From assembly GCF_003576645.1 (NCBI RefSeq), contig NC_044927.1:12856215-12920214 (forward strand): a DNA stretch of 64,000 nucleotides. Direction: 5' to 3'. The notes under the pieces were generated by a model that ran no database searches, was not told where the DNA came from, and saw nothing but the letters and a program-made list of their open reading frames with translations. The position numbers were made by a program, and so were the translations under genes. The stretch's first letter is position 1. Each line of letters begins with the position of its first letter. This document shows, piece by piece, positions 22,960 to 32,899 of this stretch. Origin of the DNA: Ipomoea triloba. Its lineage: Eukaryota > Streptophyta > Magnoliopsida > Solanales > Convolvulaceae.

Positions 22960-23621
22960 GTTGGTTTTATCTCCCATGGAATGGTCGAACGGCAGGCCAA
23001 CACCACCAGAAAATCGACTAATACTATCAGAAAACTAGAGTAACTTTTCAACCCTCTTTGGATTATGAATTGCCTTTGAGTACAATGATTTGCTTATAAG
23101 TGTGGAAAATTGCTTGTGTCCTCCTCTCAAGACTTAGAACCCCTATTTATACAAGCTAAGAGGGATTTTTCCCTTAGGAAACTCCTAAACTACTTTAAGA
23201 ACCCTTTCCTTATTACATTTTAGGCACTTTCCTAATCTATCCGACCTTCTTTCCATATTCCTCACTCTCCGCCTCTGAATATCTTTATGAAACCTTTCAT
23301 GACCGTCTATCCTGCACCGCCTTTCCTACCTCGGCCCCTTCCAAGTCGATCCGGTCCGACTTATCCCCTTCTTACTTTTCCGGTCTGACCTTCCTCCATG
23401 GTAATTAATTGTTTCAATAGTTATGTTCAATCACTCTCAATCTAAGATCTTCAGCTGCCTTGTCACCTTCTCAACGATCCTCCAACCGACCGACCGACCG
23501 ACCATCGACCGTCCTTTGCCGTGTCATCTCATCTTTCTTCGAGCCTTCTCTCCTTCCTCATTGGTCGCCCCTTTTTCCTACTCCGAGCTTCTAATACCGA
23601 GCCTTAACCTATCCCCCATCA
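22959..23621 (+). repeat. Left LTR of the LARD-like element
   Basis: It aligns with 25988-26657 over CTCCCATGGAATGG to CCCCATCA with scattered substitutions. It contains a TATA-like CTATTTATACAAGC at 23143 and a short CGAC microsatellite near 23485-23505. Confidence 0.75.
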
Positions 23622-24107
23622 TCTAGTCCCTCATTTTTCCGAGCTACGCAAAGCACGGCTCGGGGAAATGCATGGTTTTTCTATGTCTAGGAAAGTTTTC
23701 ACTCTCCAGTCCCTTACTTTCCCAAGTTACACGAAGTACGACTCGGAAAAGTACTGCTAGCTCACCCTCCATCATCAGCCCATCTACTGTGTTCACTCAT
23801 CGTTTCAAGCTCGCTTTTATTGAGGGAAAGTTTTTACTCCCCCCAGTCCCTCCTTTCTCGAGTTACGCAAATCACGACTCGGAAAAGTAGCTGTGACCGG
23901 GCTTCTTGCAAATGGTCGTCGCTCGTGCTTGCTCGATCTTCAGCTTCTGACTCTATCGTCTCACGGTCCCATCGGTCAAATGCGCCGCATTTAATACCTT
24001 TGATCCTTATCTTTTGTCGATCAGTGGGCCTCTGCACTGTCACATCGCTTTAACTCCCTTCACTCGAGTGCAACTGTTGTTTGTCTTTTCTGAGGTAATC
24101 CTTCTCC

Positions 24108-24117
24108 TATAAATAGC
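24108..24117 (+). promoter_or_regulatory. TATA box upstream of the LARD ORF
   Basis: CTATAAATAG lies 64 bases before the ATG at 24172, with a pyrimidine-rich leader between, the normal plant pol II spacing. A second TATA (TCTATAAAAGG, about 25378) precedes the second ORF. Confidence 0.5.
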
Positions 24118-24171
24118 GTTGTTTTTCCATTTACTCTTACACCTTTGCTTCACAACTAGTTTTCCAAGGCC

Positions 24172-24588
24172 ATGGGACCCAAGCACAGAATTTCCGCTCC
24201 GATCCCCCGTCGTTCTTCTCCCCGACTGGTTGAACGCGCAGCCAGAGCTCGAATATCCGCCCGCAAGGAGTGTCTGAGGTCTGATGACCTTCTTCCCGAC
24301 GATGACCCCTCGCTACCTATCGACATTCTACTTGAGCCGGAAGAAGGCGACGGAGTCGCTGTACCTCTCGAACAGCCGTTCCACGGCCTTGTTTTCTCGG
24401 AGGAGTTGATTCCAGACCTTGACTATATGGAGTTCCTTGAAGAGATTGATGCTATGTTGGACCGCGGTACTCCGGATGGCGCTCCACCAGACATCGCTGT
24501 CTTTTGGGAGGTGTTCTGCGACTGTGCTTCTGTCCCTGCTTCGGCAACTCCGACTGTTTCTTTTGAGGTCGTTCCTTCGACCAAGTAG
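24172..24588 (+). CDS. Unrecognised 138-aa ORF in the LARD-like element
   Basis: The frame opens at an ATG in a good context (GCCATGG) after a TATA box and leader. The N-terminus is basic (about residues 1-40, with PRRSSPRLVERAARARISAR), the rest strongly acidic (DDLLPDDDPS, LEPEEGD, FLEEIDAM). I recognise no domain. A second copy of the element family, at 58571, has the same arrangement of TATA box, leader and a short basic ORF with PKRRSKRLAKLAW, which argues that the module is an element gene and not chance. It could be a nuclear-targeted accessory or gag-like protein. Function unknown. Confidence 0.45.
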   Translation: MGPKHRISAPIPRRSSPRLVERAARARISARKECLRSDDLLPDDDPSLPIDILLEPEEGDGVAVPLEQPFHGLVFSEELIPDLDYMEFLEEIDAMLDRGTPDGAPPDIAVFWEVFCDCASVPASATPTVSFEVVPSTK

Positions 24589-25580
24589 GTTCGAGGCTTA
24601 ACCTATAATAGCCACTCTTTTGGTATCTTTTGCTAAAGGGGTGCATCATTGGCCCCTTTTTTTTCTAATGTAACTATCCAGCCCCCGGGCTTTAGATGAA
24701 TGGAACATCATCATCTTTTTGCTCGTGCCTTGCTTCTTTTTTTTTTTTCTGCATGTATGTACTGAACATGTTGATTTTCCTTGGAATCGTTCCTTTGACC
24801 CCTAAGGGTGTTTTAAGAACTTTTGACGCTTGCAAACGCTAAGACAGGTCGGCCCTTAGACCCTAGCTCGATGGGGTCAAGTCGGACATATCTTCGGACT
24901 TCTCTGCGACCTTCCAGCCTTGCCCCTCAACTCGCTCTCCAATCCATGCTTCCAGTCCCTCAGACTCTTAGTCTAAGAGTTCTTCCAAATTTAGATTAAC
25001 ACAGTTCGATCCCTAATTGCATCGGGTCTGACATATCGCATGAAATACTCTTCAGCCCCTCAGACCTACCAAGCTTCGCTCAATCTTCCATTTTTCAAGG
25101 GATTTTCTCAGCTCGTCCCTTGAGGCCCGACATGCTACCTCGACGAGGCTTGCCTCGCGCCCACCTATCCTGACTACGCAAAACCCTCAATTTTCCGCCT
25201 TTTTCGATCTTCAATCTTCTTCGCAATTCGCACCCTCAACATTACCTTTTTTGAACCGTCGTATAGGCATTAAATGCCTTCCCACACTGACGTAAGCTAA
25301 CCGTTCCATCAACCATCGCATCGCTCCCCCGCCTGTCCGATTTGGTCCGCGCGTCCTCATCTCCTTCCTCTTCCGATTCTATAAAAGGCTCACCTGCTCT
25401 CCTTCGTCCTCTTTCGCTTTCTTCTTCTGCAGTCCAGTTCCTTCTACTCCAGTCACTTTGCAGTTTCTCTACCACCATTGTCTGCTCCCACATTGCTTCT
25501 TTGCCTCCGGTGTCAGTTCCACAAACCCTTCCGGTAAGCCCTTCTTTCCCTTTCTTGCTTTCTTCTTCCCCGTTCTTTCA

Positions 25581-25799
25581 ATGTCTTCGTCTTCTTCTTC
25601 CTCTCACGCGAGGTTTTTAGAGAACCTCTCCGCCTCTGCCTCCAGGCCGGTCATTTTTGTTGATGCGCCGGCCGATCCTCCGATCAATGCGTCGGAGGAA
25701 GTTCCTTTTTATCTAGCCTTGGTTGCGTCCGGAATGTCACCACGGGCCAACCTTGAATGGGCTCCATGCCAGAATGAGGCCCTCAACCTTCCAGCCTAG
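25581..25799 (+). CDS. Unrecognised 72-aa ORF in the LARD-like element
   Basis: The second TATA-plus-ORF module. A TATA box at about 25378 and a pyrimidine-rich leader precede an ATG with a Ser tract and then ENLSASASRPVIFVDAPADP. An upstream in-frame ATG at 25458 would extend it, but that part is a low-complexity Phe/Pro leader. A GTAAGCCC donor-like site at about 25532 hints at a spliced leader. The frame closes at 25799, and similar-looking sequence continues after it in other frames, so it may be a truncated longer gene. No known domain. Confidence 0.35.
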   Translation: MSSSSSSSHARFLENLSASASRPVIFVDAPADPPINASEEVPFYLALVASGMSPRANLEWAPCQNEALNLPA

Positions 25800-25987
25800 T
25801 ACACTTCTACCCTTACCTCCACTTGTCGAGTCGGCGTCCAGCCAACCATGTCTCTTTTCAACCAGCTTTTTCAAGTTTCCCATGTCGGCAAGCCCCCTTC
25901 TGCCTTCGTGTGAATATCCCAACGACGGGGTTGCCGAGTTATCGAGGGTTTAAAGGACTCCCTTAAGAAGTGGAAAAGGGACTTCTT

Positions 25988-26657
25988 TTTCGTCAAACCC
26001 TCCCATGGAATGGTCAAACGACACGCCAACAACACCGAAAATTGACTAATACTATCGGAAAACTAGAGTAACTTTTCAGTTCTCTTTGGATTATGAATTG
26101 CCTTTGAGTACAATAAATTGCTTATAAGTATGCAAAATTGCTTATGTCTTCCTCTCGAGACTTATAACCCCTATTTATACAAGCTAAGAGGGATTTCTTC
26201 CTTAGGAAACTCCTAAACTACTTTAAGAACCTTTTCCTTATTACATTTTAGGCACTTTCCTAATCTATCCGACCTTCCTTCCATATTCCCCGCTTTCCGC
26301 CGCCGAATATCTTTAGGAAACCTTTCATGAACGCCTATCCTGACCGCTACTCCTACACCGCCTTTCCTACCTCGGCCCCTTCTAGGTCGATCTGGTCCGA
26401 CTGATCCCCTTCTTACTTCTCCAGTCTGACTTTCCTCCATGGTAATTAACTGTTTCAATAGTTATGTTCAATCACTCTCAATCTAAGATCTTCAGCTGCC
26501 ATGTCACCTTTTCAACGATCCTCCGACCGACCGACCGACTGTCGACCGTCCTTTGCCGTGTCATCCCATCTTCCTTCGAGCCTTCTCCCCCTCCGCTTTG
26601 GTCGTCCATTTATCCTACTCCGAGCTTCTAGTACCGAGCCTTAACTTATCCCCATCA
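25988..26657 (+). repeat. Right LTR of the LARD-like element
   Basis: This is the partner of 22959-23621. It is preceded by a purine-rich stretch (AAGAAGTGGAAAAGGGAC, 25967-25984), a possible polypurine tract. The first dozen bases do not match the left LTR well, so the start is approximate. It is followed by an (ATA)n tract. Confidence 0.7.
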
Positions 26658-26662
26658 ATAAT

Positions 26663-27400
26663 AATAATAATAATAACAACAATAATAATACAAAATATGA
26701 CATACAGCAACACACATGTACTATTTTTTTGTTTTTATAGGTCGCCGCCTAGGCGCTAGGCGCCAGTCTACCGCCTGACTCGCACCTAGCGCCTACTGCC
26801 TAAACTATAGAATTTTTACTCAAAATGGTCCTCCACCAAACTACCGTTTGTTAGACGTCAAAACTGAAGATAGAAACGTAATTTCATTTTCTTTGCATTC
26901 TTTTTCATCTCACTTCTTAGCTAAGTTTCCATAGCAACAAAAAAAAATCCAAATCCTAAAACAAAGTCCCATACACCATACAATATATTAAAATATCTCT
27001 CAATTGTCTTTTTTGCCCTCTCTTATTATTTATGGTTAGATTCTCATATTATTTTGGATACAATCACAACCCTTGATTGCATTTATTTGAATGCCTAGGA
27101 TTTGTCCTCATTGTCCTCCATAATATATGTGTCCTCAACTCCTCATTTGAATATATATATATATAAATATAAAATGACATACACCCACACACATGCACTA
27201 TTTTTTTTTGTTTTTATAGGTTGTCGCCTAAGCGCTAAGCGCTAGTCTACTGCCCAACTCGTGCCTAGCGCCTACTACCCAAACTATACAATTTTTACTC
27301 AAAATGGTCCTCCGCCCAAACTACCATTTGTTAGACATCAAAACTGAAGATAGAAACATAATTTCATTTTCTTTGCATTCTTTTTCATCTCAAGATAGAA
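26663..27400. repeat. Right half of the CCTAGGCG MITE, duplicated
   Basis: About 235 bp at 26697-26935 (ATGACATACA onward, through GCCTAGGCGCTAGGCGCC, CTACCGCC and TGGTCCTCC) recur with about 10-15 percent change at 27174-27402. Each copy contains the right end of the GC-rich MITE plus adjoining MULE sequence, so the duplication happened after the MITE insertion. Confidence 0.7.
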
Positions 27401-27519
27401 ACCACCATTTCTTTGCATTCTTTTCCAAAAAAAATAACAAGCACAAAATACTCACACTATCTTTAAAATCTTATTTGCTTCCTCCCAAAGGTGTTAAAAG
27501 AGTTGTAGCCTAGTTTTTT

Positions 27520-28310
27520 TTTTTCAGGATAAAACAAGCTATGGTTTTACGTTTGAGCACTCGGATGAATAAACCCGGCGAACTAGAACACGACTTTGAA
27601 CACGGAAAGAAGAAGGAAGATGAGCAAAGGTTTTCTGGAAAAGCAAAAAGCGTGAGTGTTAGAGTTGTCAAAATCCAACTACTACATCCAAAGGCTTATA
27701 TAGGAGAAGGAATGATAAATAACATTTATCATGGCATTAAAACTGATAACAAAATCAGTTTTTGTAACCTCCATAACATACCACCGTTAACCTGAGAATT
27801 AATTCTCAAATTCAAAATTGAAATTAATTCTGTAACATCATAATTAATACCTAGAACTGTACTCCGAACAATACTCGAAGAGTGGTTCAAAACATGAGGA
27901 GCTCGAAAGGTAACTACTTCGAATGGTACCTTTGAAAGATACCTGCAAGGTTATGAGAACTGACCTTTCGGTCAGATGGCCGAATAGTCACTCGCCTTGT
28001 GACTATTCGGTCCCCAAGTCCGAGTGGTAGGCACTCGCCTTGTGACTGTTCGGACACAATGTTGAGTAGTCACTGCTCAGACAGTGACAAAAGAGTTGAA
28101 AAATATTTTTGAAAAGTTGGCATAACTTAGCCCGCAAAGCCAGCCACTTTTTCATACGACATTCGTACCCGCAGGTGTCGGTGTACACGAGTCAAGCCTT
28201 TTTTCAATGTGGGACAAATGCTACTTTTAAGCCTTTTCACCTTCATTTTCTAACTCAAATGGGTCTACTTTGAAAATCAATTTATTACTCACCCATTATC
28301 TGTTTTGAGC
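27520..28310 (-). repeat. LTR-like sequence with a minus-strand TATA box
   Basis: On the minus strand CCTATATAAGCC (about 27697-27708) is a convincing TATA box with a purine-poor leader downstream. Upstream of it are short inverted motifs (ACTCGCCTTGTGACTATTCGG twice, 27990-28055) and TTCAATGTGGGACAAATG, a phrase common in plant copia LTRs. An 84-codon frame at 27541-27795 on the opposite strand is probably incidental. Ends are not defined. Confidence 0.35.
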
Positions 28311-28429
28311 GTATAATATATCAATCTCTGCTGCTCACTACAAAGAATCCGAATTCACTTTGACCTGAGCCAAATCAAAAGTGGACTACACATATATTTT
28401 TACCACCAAACAACTATTTACATTGTTAT

Positions 28430-28860
28430 TTTATGCTATTTTTTCCAATATTGATCACCCACCCGGATCTGTTTCTTAGAAATGGCCTCTCCGTTCATGG
28501 GGTTACCATATTCTTCTCTCTGGTATACCTTCACGGGATCGACCAGGGAAAAGAAATAATTCAATCCTCCACCTGCGATTTGAAAAACTCCCAACTCGAA
28601 TGGTCAAGAATCGTTCAATTGCTGAGCTATAATGGCTTCGTCTCCTTCGCAATCGAATTGTACTCTATGAGCACCTACGTGATGAAATTTTAAGAATCGA
28701 AGTTTTGGCCACCATACAGTGTCTGATTTCAAGTGCAAGGATGATTGGATGAAACATCTCATCTGCAATGATGAGACCGCATGGTTAGCAATGCTTCTCA
28801 TGAATTTCTCAGCTTGGATAAATGAGATTTTGTGAAGCTTCTTATTGAGAAAACCCCTCC
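28430..28860 (-). pseudogene. Unrecognised gene-like fragment next to the MULE end
   Basis: The minus strand reads, from about 28801 down, a frame with FLKFHHVGAHRVQFDCEGDE to a stop near 28604, then in another phase LVDPVKVYQREEYGNPM and QIRVGDQYW down to about 28440. Composition is coding-like, and there is a TCATTGCAG acceptor-like site near 28762. I cannot name the family. The position, just inside the right end of the composite MULE, fits a captured gene piece. Confidence 0.35.
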
Positions 28861-29259
28861 AGCCCCTCCCACTCTTTTTTAGGATTAGTTTTTTTTTCCA
28901 TATAGAAACTTAGCCAAGAAGTGAGATAAAAGGGACACCCGAGAAGGCAAAGAAAATGAAATTATGTTTTTATCATCAGTTTTGACATCTAACAAACGGT
29001 AGTTTGGACATATGACTCGGGTAAAAATTGCATAGTTGGGGATGAAATTAGAAAAATTTGGTAGTTGAGGACCAAAGTGATGGAATTCTAATAGTCAATA
29101 GACCAATTCGAGTATTAACTCCTTCTAATATTACATTATGATTTCAAAGTATTACATTTTTTTTAATTAATATTACACTTTCTCTCATAAGTAACAATTA
29201 ATCAACTTATTCCTGATTAGTATTACACTGTTTCTCATAAGTAATTTTTGAACCTCTAA

Positions 29260-29790
29260 ATATTACATTAGGTGTGTATTTGCATGGTCAGTGGTGCGCA
29301 TTTTGGGTGATTTAGAGAAAAAACAAGGTTCTCCTGTAACAAGTGTGCATTTACACATTCGGTGGTGTGCATTGTGACCTTTGTAGGTGTGCATTTGCAT
29401 GATCGGTGGTGTACATTTTTGGTGATTTATTGGACGAACAAGGTCCTCATGTAAAAAGTAAGGAATGATCATATCCATCTATTAGGATTCATCAGTTGAG
29501 GGTTTTAGTAAACAAACACGAGGTCAATTTTATAATTATTGCAAACTCTCATATTTGCAATATGGTGTGCGATGCTGTGACCTCTATAGGTGTGCATGAT
29601 TTAGATGAGGAACAAGGTCTTTTCTATAACATGTGAGAATTGATCATAACCACACATCATAAGTTCATCAATAGTGGAAGGTTTTAGTAAAAAATATAGG
29701 GTTACTTTTATAATTATTGCAAACTTTAAAATTCGTAATATTTATAAATAAACTATGGCGTTAAAGTGTGCATTTGCACAGTCGGTGTTA
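29260..29790. repeat. Diverged repeats with GGTGTGCATTTGCA
   Basis: The phrase (A)GGTGTGCATTTGCA(T/C)(G/A) occurs near 29273, 29345, 29385 and 29767. Two larger copies of about 200 bp share GAGGGTTTTAGTAAA or similar and TTTATAATTATTGCAAACT (about 29490-29550 and 29685-29735). An old tandem duplication is likely. Confidence 0.5.
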
Positions 29791-29799
29791 TGTGTTTCG

Positions 29800-30523
29800 A
29801 GATACTAGTCTAAATTATAATGGGTAGGCGTAAAATGAGAGGAAAATTCATACTCTCCCCATATTTAAATGGGATATTGAGTTTCTGACCAAATAAATTT
29901 GCCCTTTAAACGTGATTTTGAGGGATTTGACATGCTAATTATGTGGATTTTTTTGATGCCTTTATGTTTAATCATAGTCATTAATTTGTTAGTTTCAGTG
30001 ACTATGATTTGTCCACAGTTTTTACGAGGGAGGTGGTTATCATATGAGAATTAGTAGTCTAGTGAGAAAGTGTAGACTAATGTCATTTGTTTATTTAGGA
30101 TAATCAAGGGCTATAAATTAATGAATAAATGAAAAAATGTGATGACATTTCTATAGTTACGATGATGTATTTGGAAACACTTTATAATACATCCACTAAT
30201 AACTAATAGTGCATTCATGAGCGCACTATTATAGATTTTGAGTGCACAGTGCAATGTTAGTTATTCCGTTATTCGTGGATGCAATATTAAGTATTTCTAA
30301 ATGCACCATCGTAATTACGAAAATGTCACTGTATATTTTTCTTAAGAAAAAATACTTGATGTACTCCCAAAATCTTACTCCAACTTGCGTTCAAATTTTA
30401 TTGGAGGAAGAAAAAAATGAATGCATAAACATCACGGTCCCTACTAAATTGAGCAATCAAAGCATGCTAAATCATATGGAGTATATAAATGGGAGTACAT
30501 GTAAAATTACTTTTTACTTAATT
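29800..30523. other. Intergenic, no supported feature
   Basis: AT-rich. A 96-codon frame at 30242-30532 has no recognisable domain and odd composition, so I do not call it. Confidence 0.4.
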
Positions 30524-30539
30524 AACTCTTGATCATCCT

Positions 30540-30621
30540 GCCAAGGACCTTGTGGTCCAGTGGCATCAAACCCAAAGTAGTTATACTGCATTGTAATAGA
30601 GTTAGTAGTATTAAAAAAAAA
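30540..30621 (+). mobile_element. tRNA-derived SINE (copy 5, internally deleted)
   Basis: A 16-bp duplication AACTCTTGATCATCCT flanks it (30524-30539 and 30622-30637). It has the head ACCTTGTGGTCCAGTGGCAT, then jumps directly to AGTAGTTATACTGCATTG and an A tail. The middle, including box B, is deleted. Confidence 0.88.
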
Positions 30622-30663
30622 AACTCTTGATCATCCTAAATGGACAAATGAGATTAATTTATA

Positions 30664-31626
30664 GAGCAAAATGACAGTTTTGATCCACATGTTTATTTTT
30701 TACCAATTTTCACCCATGACTATTTTTTTAGTACTAATTTTATTCACGACCACTATTGCAAAAATTCCCCACCTAGGGCGTCTAGGCGTTAGGCGCCCCT
30801 AGATCGAGGCGAATTGCTCCCTAGGCGGCCGCCTAGCGCCTAACTCGGCTGATTGGGCCATGTTGGCGGCCGAATTTGGGCGAGTTAACTCGCCCAACTC
30901 GGCAGAGTTAGCTGACTTAACTCGAGCGAGTCGGCCTTGTTAATTTTTTTTTATTATATTTATATATATTTAAATTTATTTATTTATATAAGTAAGAGAA
31001 GTAAGAGACATACACCCATACACATGCATTATTTTTTTGTTTTTATAGGTCGCCGCCTAGGTACTGCTTAAGCGACGCCTAGACCGCTTAGGCGCTAGGC
31101 GCTAGTCTACCGCCCGACTAGTGCCTAGTGCCTACTGCAACCATGTTAACAACTATTGTTTTAGTGTCAAAATTCATCGCGTCGATCACCCATCATTTTG
31201 AAACGTACCGAAATGTAAAAATTTTGAGGGTATCTTTGTCTTTTTCAAGTTAATATCTCAATTTGAGTACTAATAAATGGATTTAAGCCTTAAGATTGAT
31301 CACAATTCGCAGTTCTCATCCTCATCTTACCTTAATTTGAGGATGAGAACTGTGAATTGTAATCGATCTTAGGGCTTAAATCCCTTTATTCATGCTCAAA
31401 TTGAGATTTTAATTTGGAAAAGACAAAAATATCCTTCAAAATTTTAGATTTCAGCATGTTTTAAATAGATGCATGACTGGTGCGATGAATTTTTACACTA
31501 AAATAATAGTCATGGATGAAAATTGGTACTAAAACAATAGTCGTGGAGAAAAATTGGTAGAAATTAAACATGTGGATCAAAACTATCATTTTACTAATAC
31601 TCGTGAGACTAAATTGGTATTTGATC
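30664..31626. mobile_element. Mutator-like element, 10-bp TSD, with nested MITE
   Basis: An exact 10-bp duplication TTAATTTATA (30654-30663 and 31627-31636) flanks inverted ends. The left begins GAGCAAAATGACAG; the right, inverted, begins GATCAAATACCAATTT, so the left lost about 25 bases. Inside, the arms include a 50-bp inverted pair around TGAGGATGAGAACTG/CAGTTCTCATCCTCA near 31305-31350. The same family occurs complete at 41209-41555. Confidence 0.82.
30750..31140. mobile_element. GC-rich CCTAGGCG MITE, full copy
   Basis: Uninterrupted relative of 22655-22958 plus 26740-26810. It contains GGCGTCTAGGCGTTAGGCGCC on the left, GAGTTAACTCGCCC in the centre, an AT-rich middle, and CCGCTTAGGCGCTAGGCGC on the right. 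The flank CACTATTG on the left and AACTATTG on the right could be an 8-bp hAT-type duplication. Exact ends are uncertain by about 20 bp. Confidence 0.65.
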
Positions 31627-31639
31627 TTAATTTATATGT

Positions 31640-31965
31640 TCTCATGGTGCTACTAATTGGTGTTTTCATTTTCTGTGTATTCTTTGAAGGCATTGTGTAT
31701 TGTAGACTACGATTATATGTATTCATGTTAGTGGTACTTAAAGATAGGTTGTGACGTGTTTTGTGTATTCGAATGTTAGGATGATGATTTCTGTGTAGTT
31801 GTGTCAATATTCTGTATATTCCCTCAAGTCATTCTGTGTATTCTAGACAAGGATTATGTGTATTCCCGGAAGTCATTCGCGTCCACCGTCCATTAACATT
31901 TGAAACGACGTCGTTTCGGACTAGCGTCCACAGTGCACTGTGGACCCTGGTCCATGATATAACAA
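31640..31965. repeat. Diffuse repeat of TTCTGTGTATTC and a 16-bp palindrome
   Basis: TCTGTGTATTCT-like phrases recur at about 31671, 31757, 31812, 31832 and 31857. They are followed by the perfect palindrome GAAACGACGTCGTTTC (31902-31917) and GTCCACAGTGCACTGTGGAC (31927-31946), also a perfect palindrome. The organisation resembles the end of a DNA transposon, but I find no partner end. Confidence 0.45.
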
Positions 31966-32154
31966 TTGATATGTATGTATGTATATATTTTTTAGAAGCC
32001 ACGTAAGTAGTAGTAATTGGTTGATTACATGCTATTTGAAATTAATTATATATTTGTATTGATTCAATATGCTTTATGATAAATTTTTTTAGTTAGAGAC
32101 TTAATTGCATATTTAGTTTTTTTTTCTAAATACTTATGATCATTAACTATTACT

Positions 32155-32237
32155 ACATATTACTTTTTTGAGTAATAAATTTTTAATTTACTGAAGCACA
32201 AAGAATCAATACCGCCCACTAGACCACAAGGTCTTTG
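32155..32237 (-). mobile_element. tRNA-derived SINE (copy 6, short)
   Basis: The minus strand shows AAGACCTTGTGGTCTAGTGG, then TTGATTCTTTGTGCTTCAGTA, and the A tail. CATTAACTATTA occurs immediately after it (32238) and at 32141-32152, the likely target duplication. Confidence 0.78.
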
Positions 32238-32240
32238 CAT

Positions 32241-32779
32241 TAACTATTATTATTTTGATTCATATTGGTTACACATTTTTTTTTGAATTGATATAATCCA
32301 TCTCAAAATGTTAAAATATTTTAAATTCCATGAAATTGCACCGTTTCGTATATAGAGTATTTCAAATATCGTAAATGGTTTTCAGTTTATTTGAAAATTT
32401 TAATATAATGGCATTCAAAGTATCAATATGAACAAAAAAAATTCAAAACAAAAATTTAAAAGTACTAATCTAAACTTAAAAATTAGATATGAAATGATAC
32501 TCTTTTTAATTAGGAAATGAGATTTTTAATTGAAGGGGTAGTAGTCAAACCCTATAGTTTTGTTTTAAAAATTTATCAACAAAACACTAACTTTTGATTT
32601 TGATTTCTAATCCTAGTACGTAAACTCATAAACCAAAGTACCAAACACACCCGTAATATTTTTCGTAAAAATTAAGCAAAAAACTAAACCATTGCGGTTG
32701 CTATAATTATTAACAAAAATCAAGCAGAATCTGGAATTACTCCAAACATATTTACGGAGTACTAATTTAACTGGATAAA
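32241..32779. other. AT-rich upstream region of methionine synthase
   Basis: No gene or bounded repeat. It forms the distal promoter region of the methionine synthase gene. Confidence 0.4.
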
Positions 32780-32828
32780 ATTTACGTCAACAGATTTTTT
32801 TTTTTGAAAATAATTTACGTCAACAGAT
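32780..32828. repeat. 17-bp T-rich insert between 16-bp direct repeats
   Basis: ATTTACGTCAACAGAT at 32780-32795 is repeated exactly at 32813-32828, with a T run plus GAAAATA between. The filler looks like the tail of the window's SINE family read on the minus strand. It lies about 40 bases upstream of the TATA box of methionine synthase. It may be a nearly completely truncated retroposition, or repair slippage. Confidence 0.6.
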
Positions 32829-32841
32829 GAGATCTACCCCT

Positions 32842-32878
32842 ACCAACCCCATTTCGGCCATCTTCCTGTATATATACC
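32842..32878 (+). promoter_or_regulatory. Methionine synthase core promoter
   Basis: TGTATATATACC (32868-32879) is the best TATA box before the gene. ACCAACCCC (32842) resembles a plant AC element bound by MYB factors of phenylpropanoid genes, a plausible but unproven link because methionine synthase feeds methyl groups to lignin synthesis. Transcription should start near 32900. Confidence 0.55.
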
Positions 32879-32899
32879 CACTCTCCCGAACTTCAAACT

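Larger units (their letters stand above)
22959..26657 (+). mobile_element. 3.7-kb non-autonomous LTR element (LARD-like)
   Basis: Direct repeats of about 660 bp at 22959-23621 and about 25988-26657 share CTCCCATGGAATGG near the start and end CCCCATCA. ATAAT follows the right copy and precedes the left one, a possible 5-bp target duplication, although both lie next to simple repeats. No gag or pol domain can be read. The interior has two TATA-box-plus-ORF modules. A related end and module occur near 58237-58741, so it belongs to a family. The sequence after the left LTR (TCTAGTCCCTC) is not an obvious tRNA primer site. Confidence 0.7.
22564..29121. mobile_element. Composite Mutator-like element with nested insertions
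   Basis: The left end GAGTTAATACTCGA (22564) and right end, reverse complement GAGTTAATACTCGAATTGG (29121), match each other for about 90 bp. The flanks CTTCTATTT and CTTCTAATA agree at 7 of 9 positions. Further TIR-adjacent sequence (AAACTACCGTTTGTTAGA...TTTCATTTTCTTTGCATTC) occurs on the right and twice inside, at 26845-26910 and 27316-27385. The left TIR is cut by a GC-rich MITE, itself cut by an LTR element. The outer boundaries are inferred. Confidence 0.6.

Noticed and set aside
23485..23505. Short (CGAC)n tract as a regulatory element
   Set aside because: A simple tetranucleotide repeat in an LTR, also present in the partner LTR near 26523; no evidence for function.
27541..27795. 84-codon + strand frame after a T run
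   Set aside because: It lies antisense to an LTR-like promoter region and has no recognisable domain.
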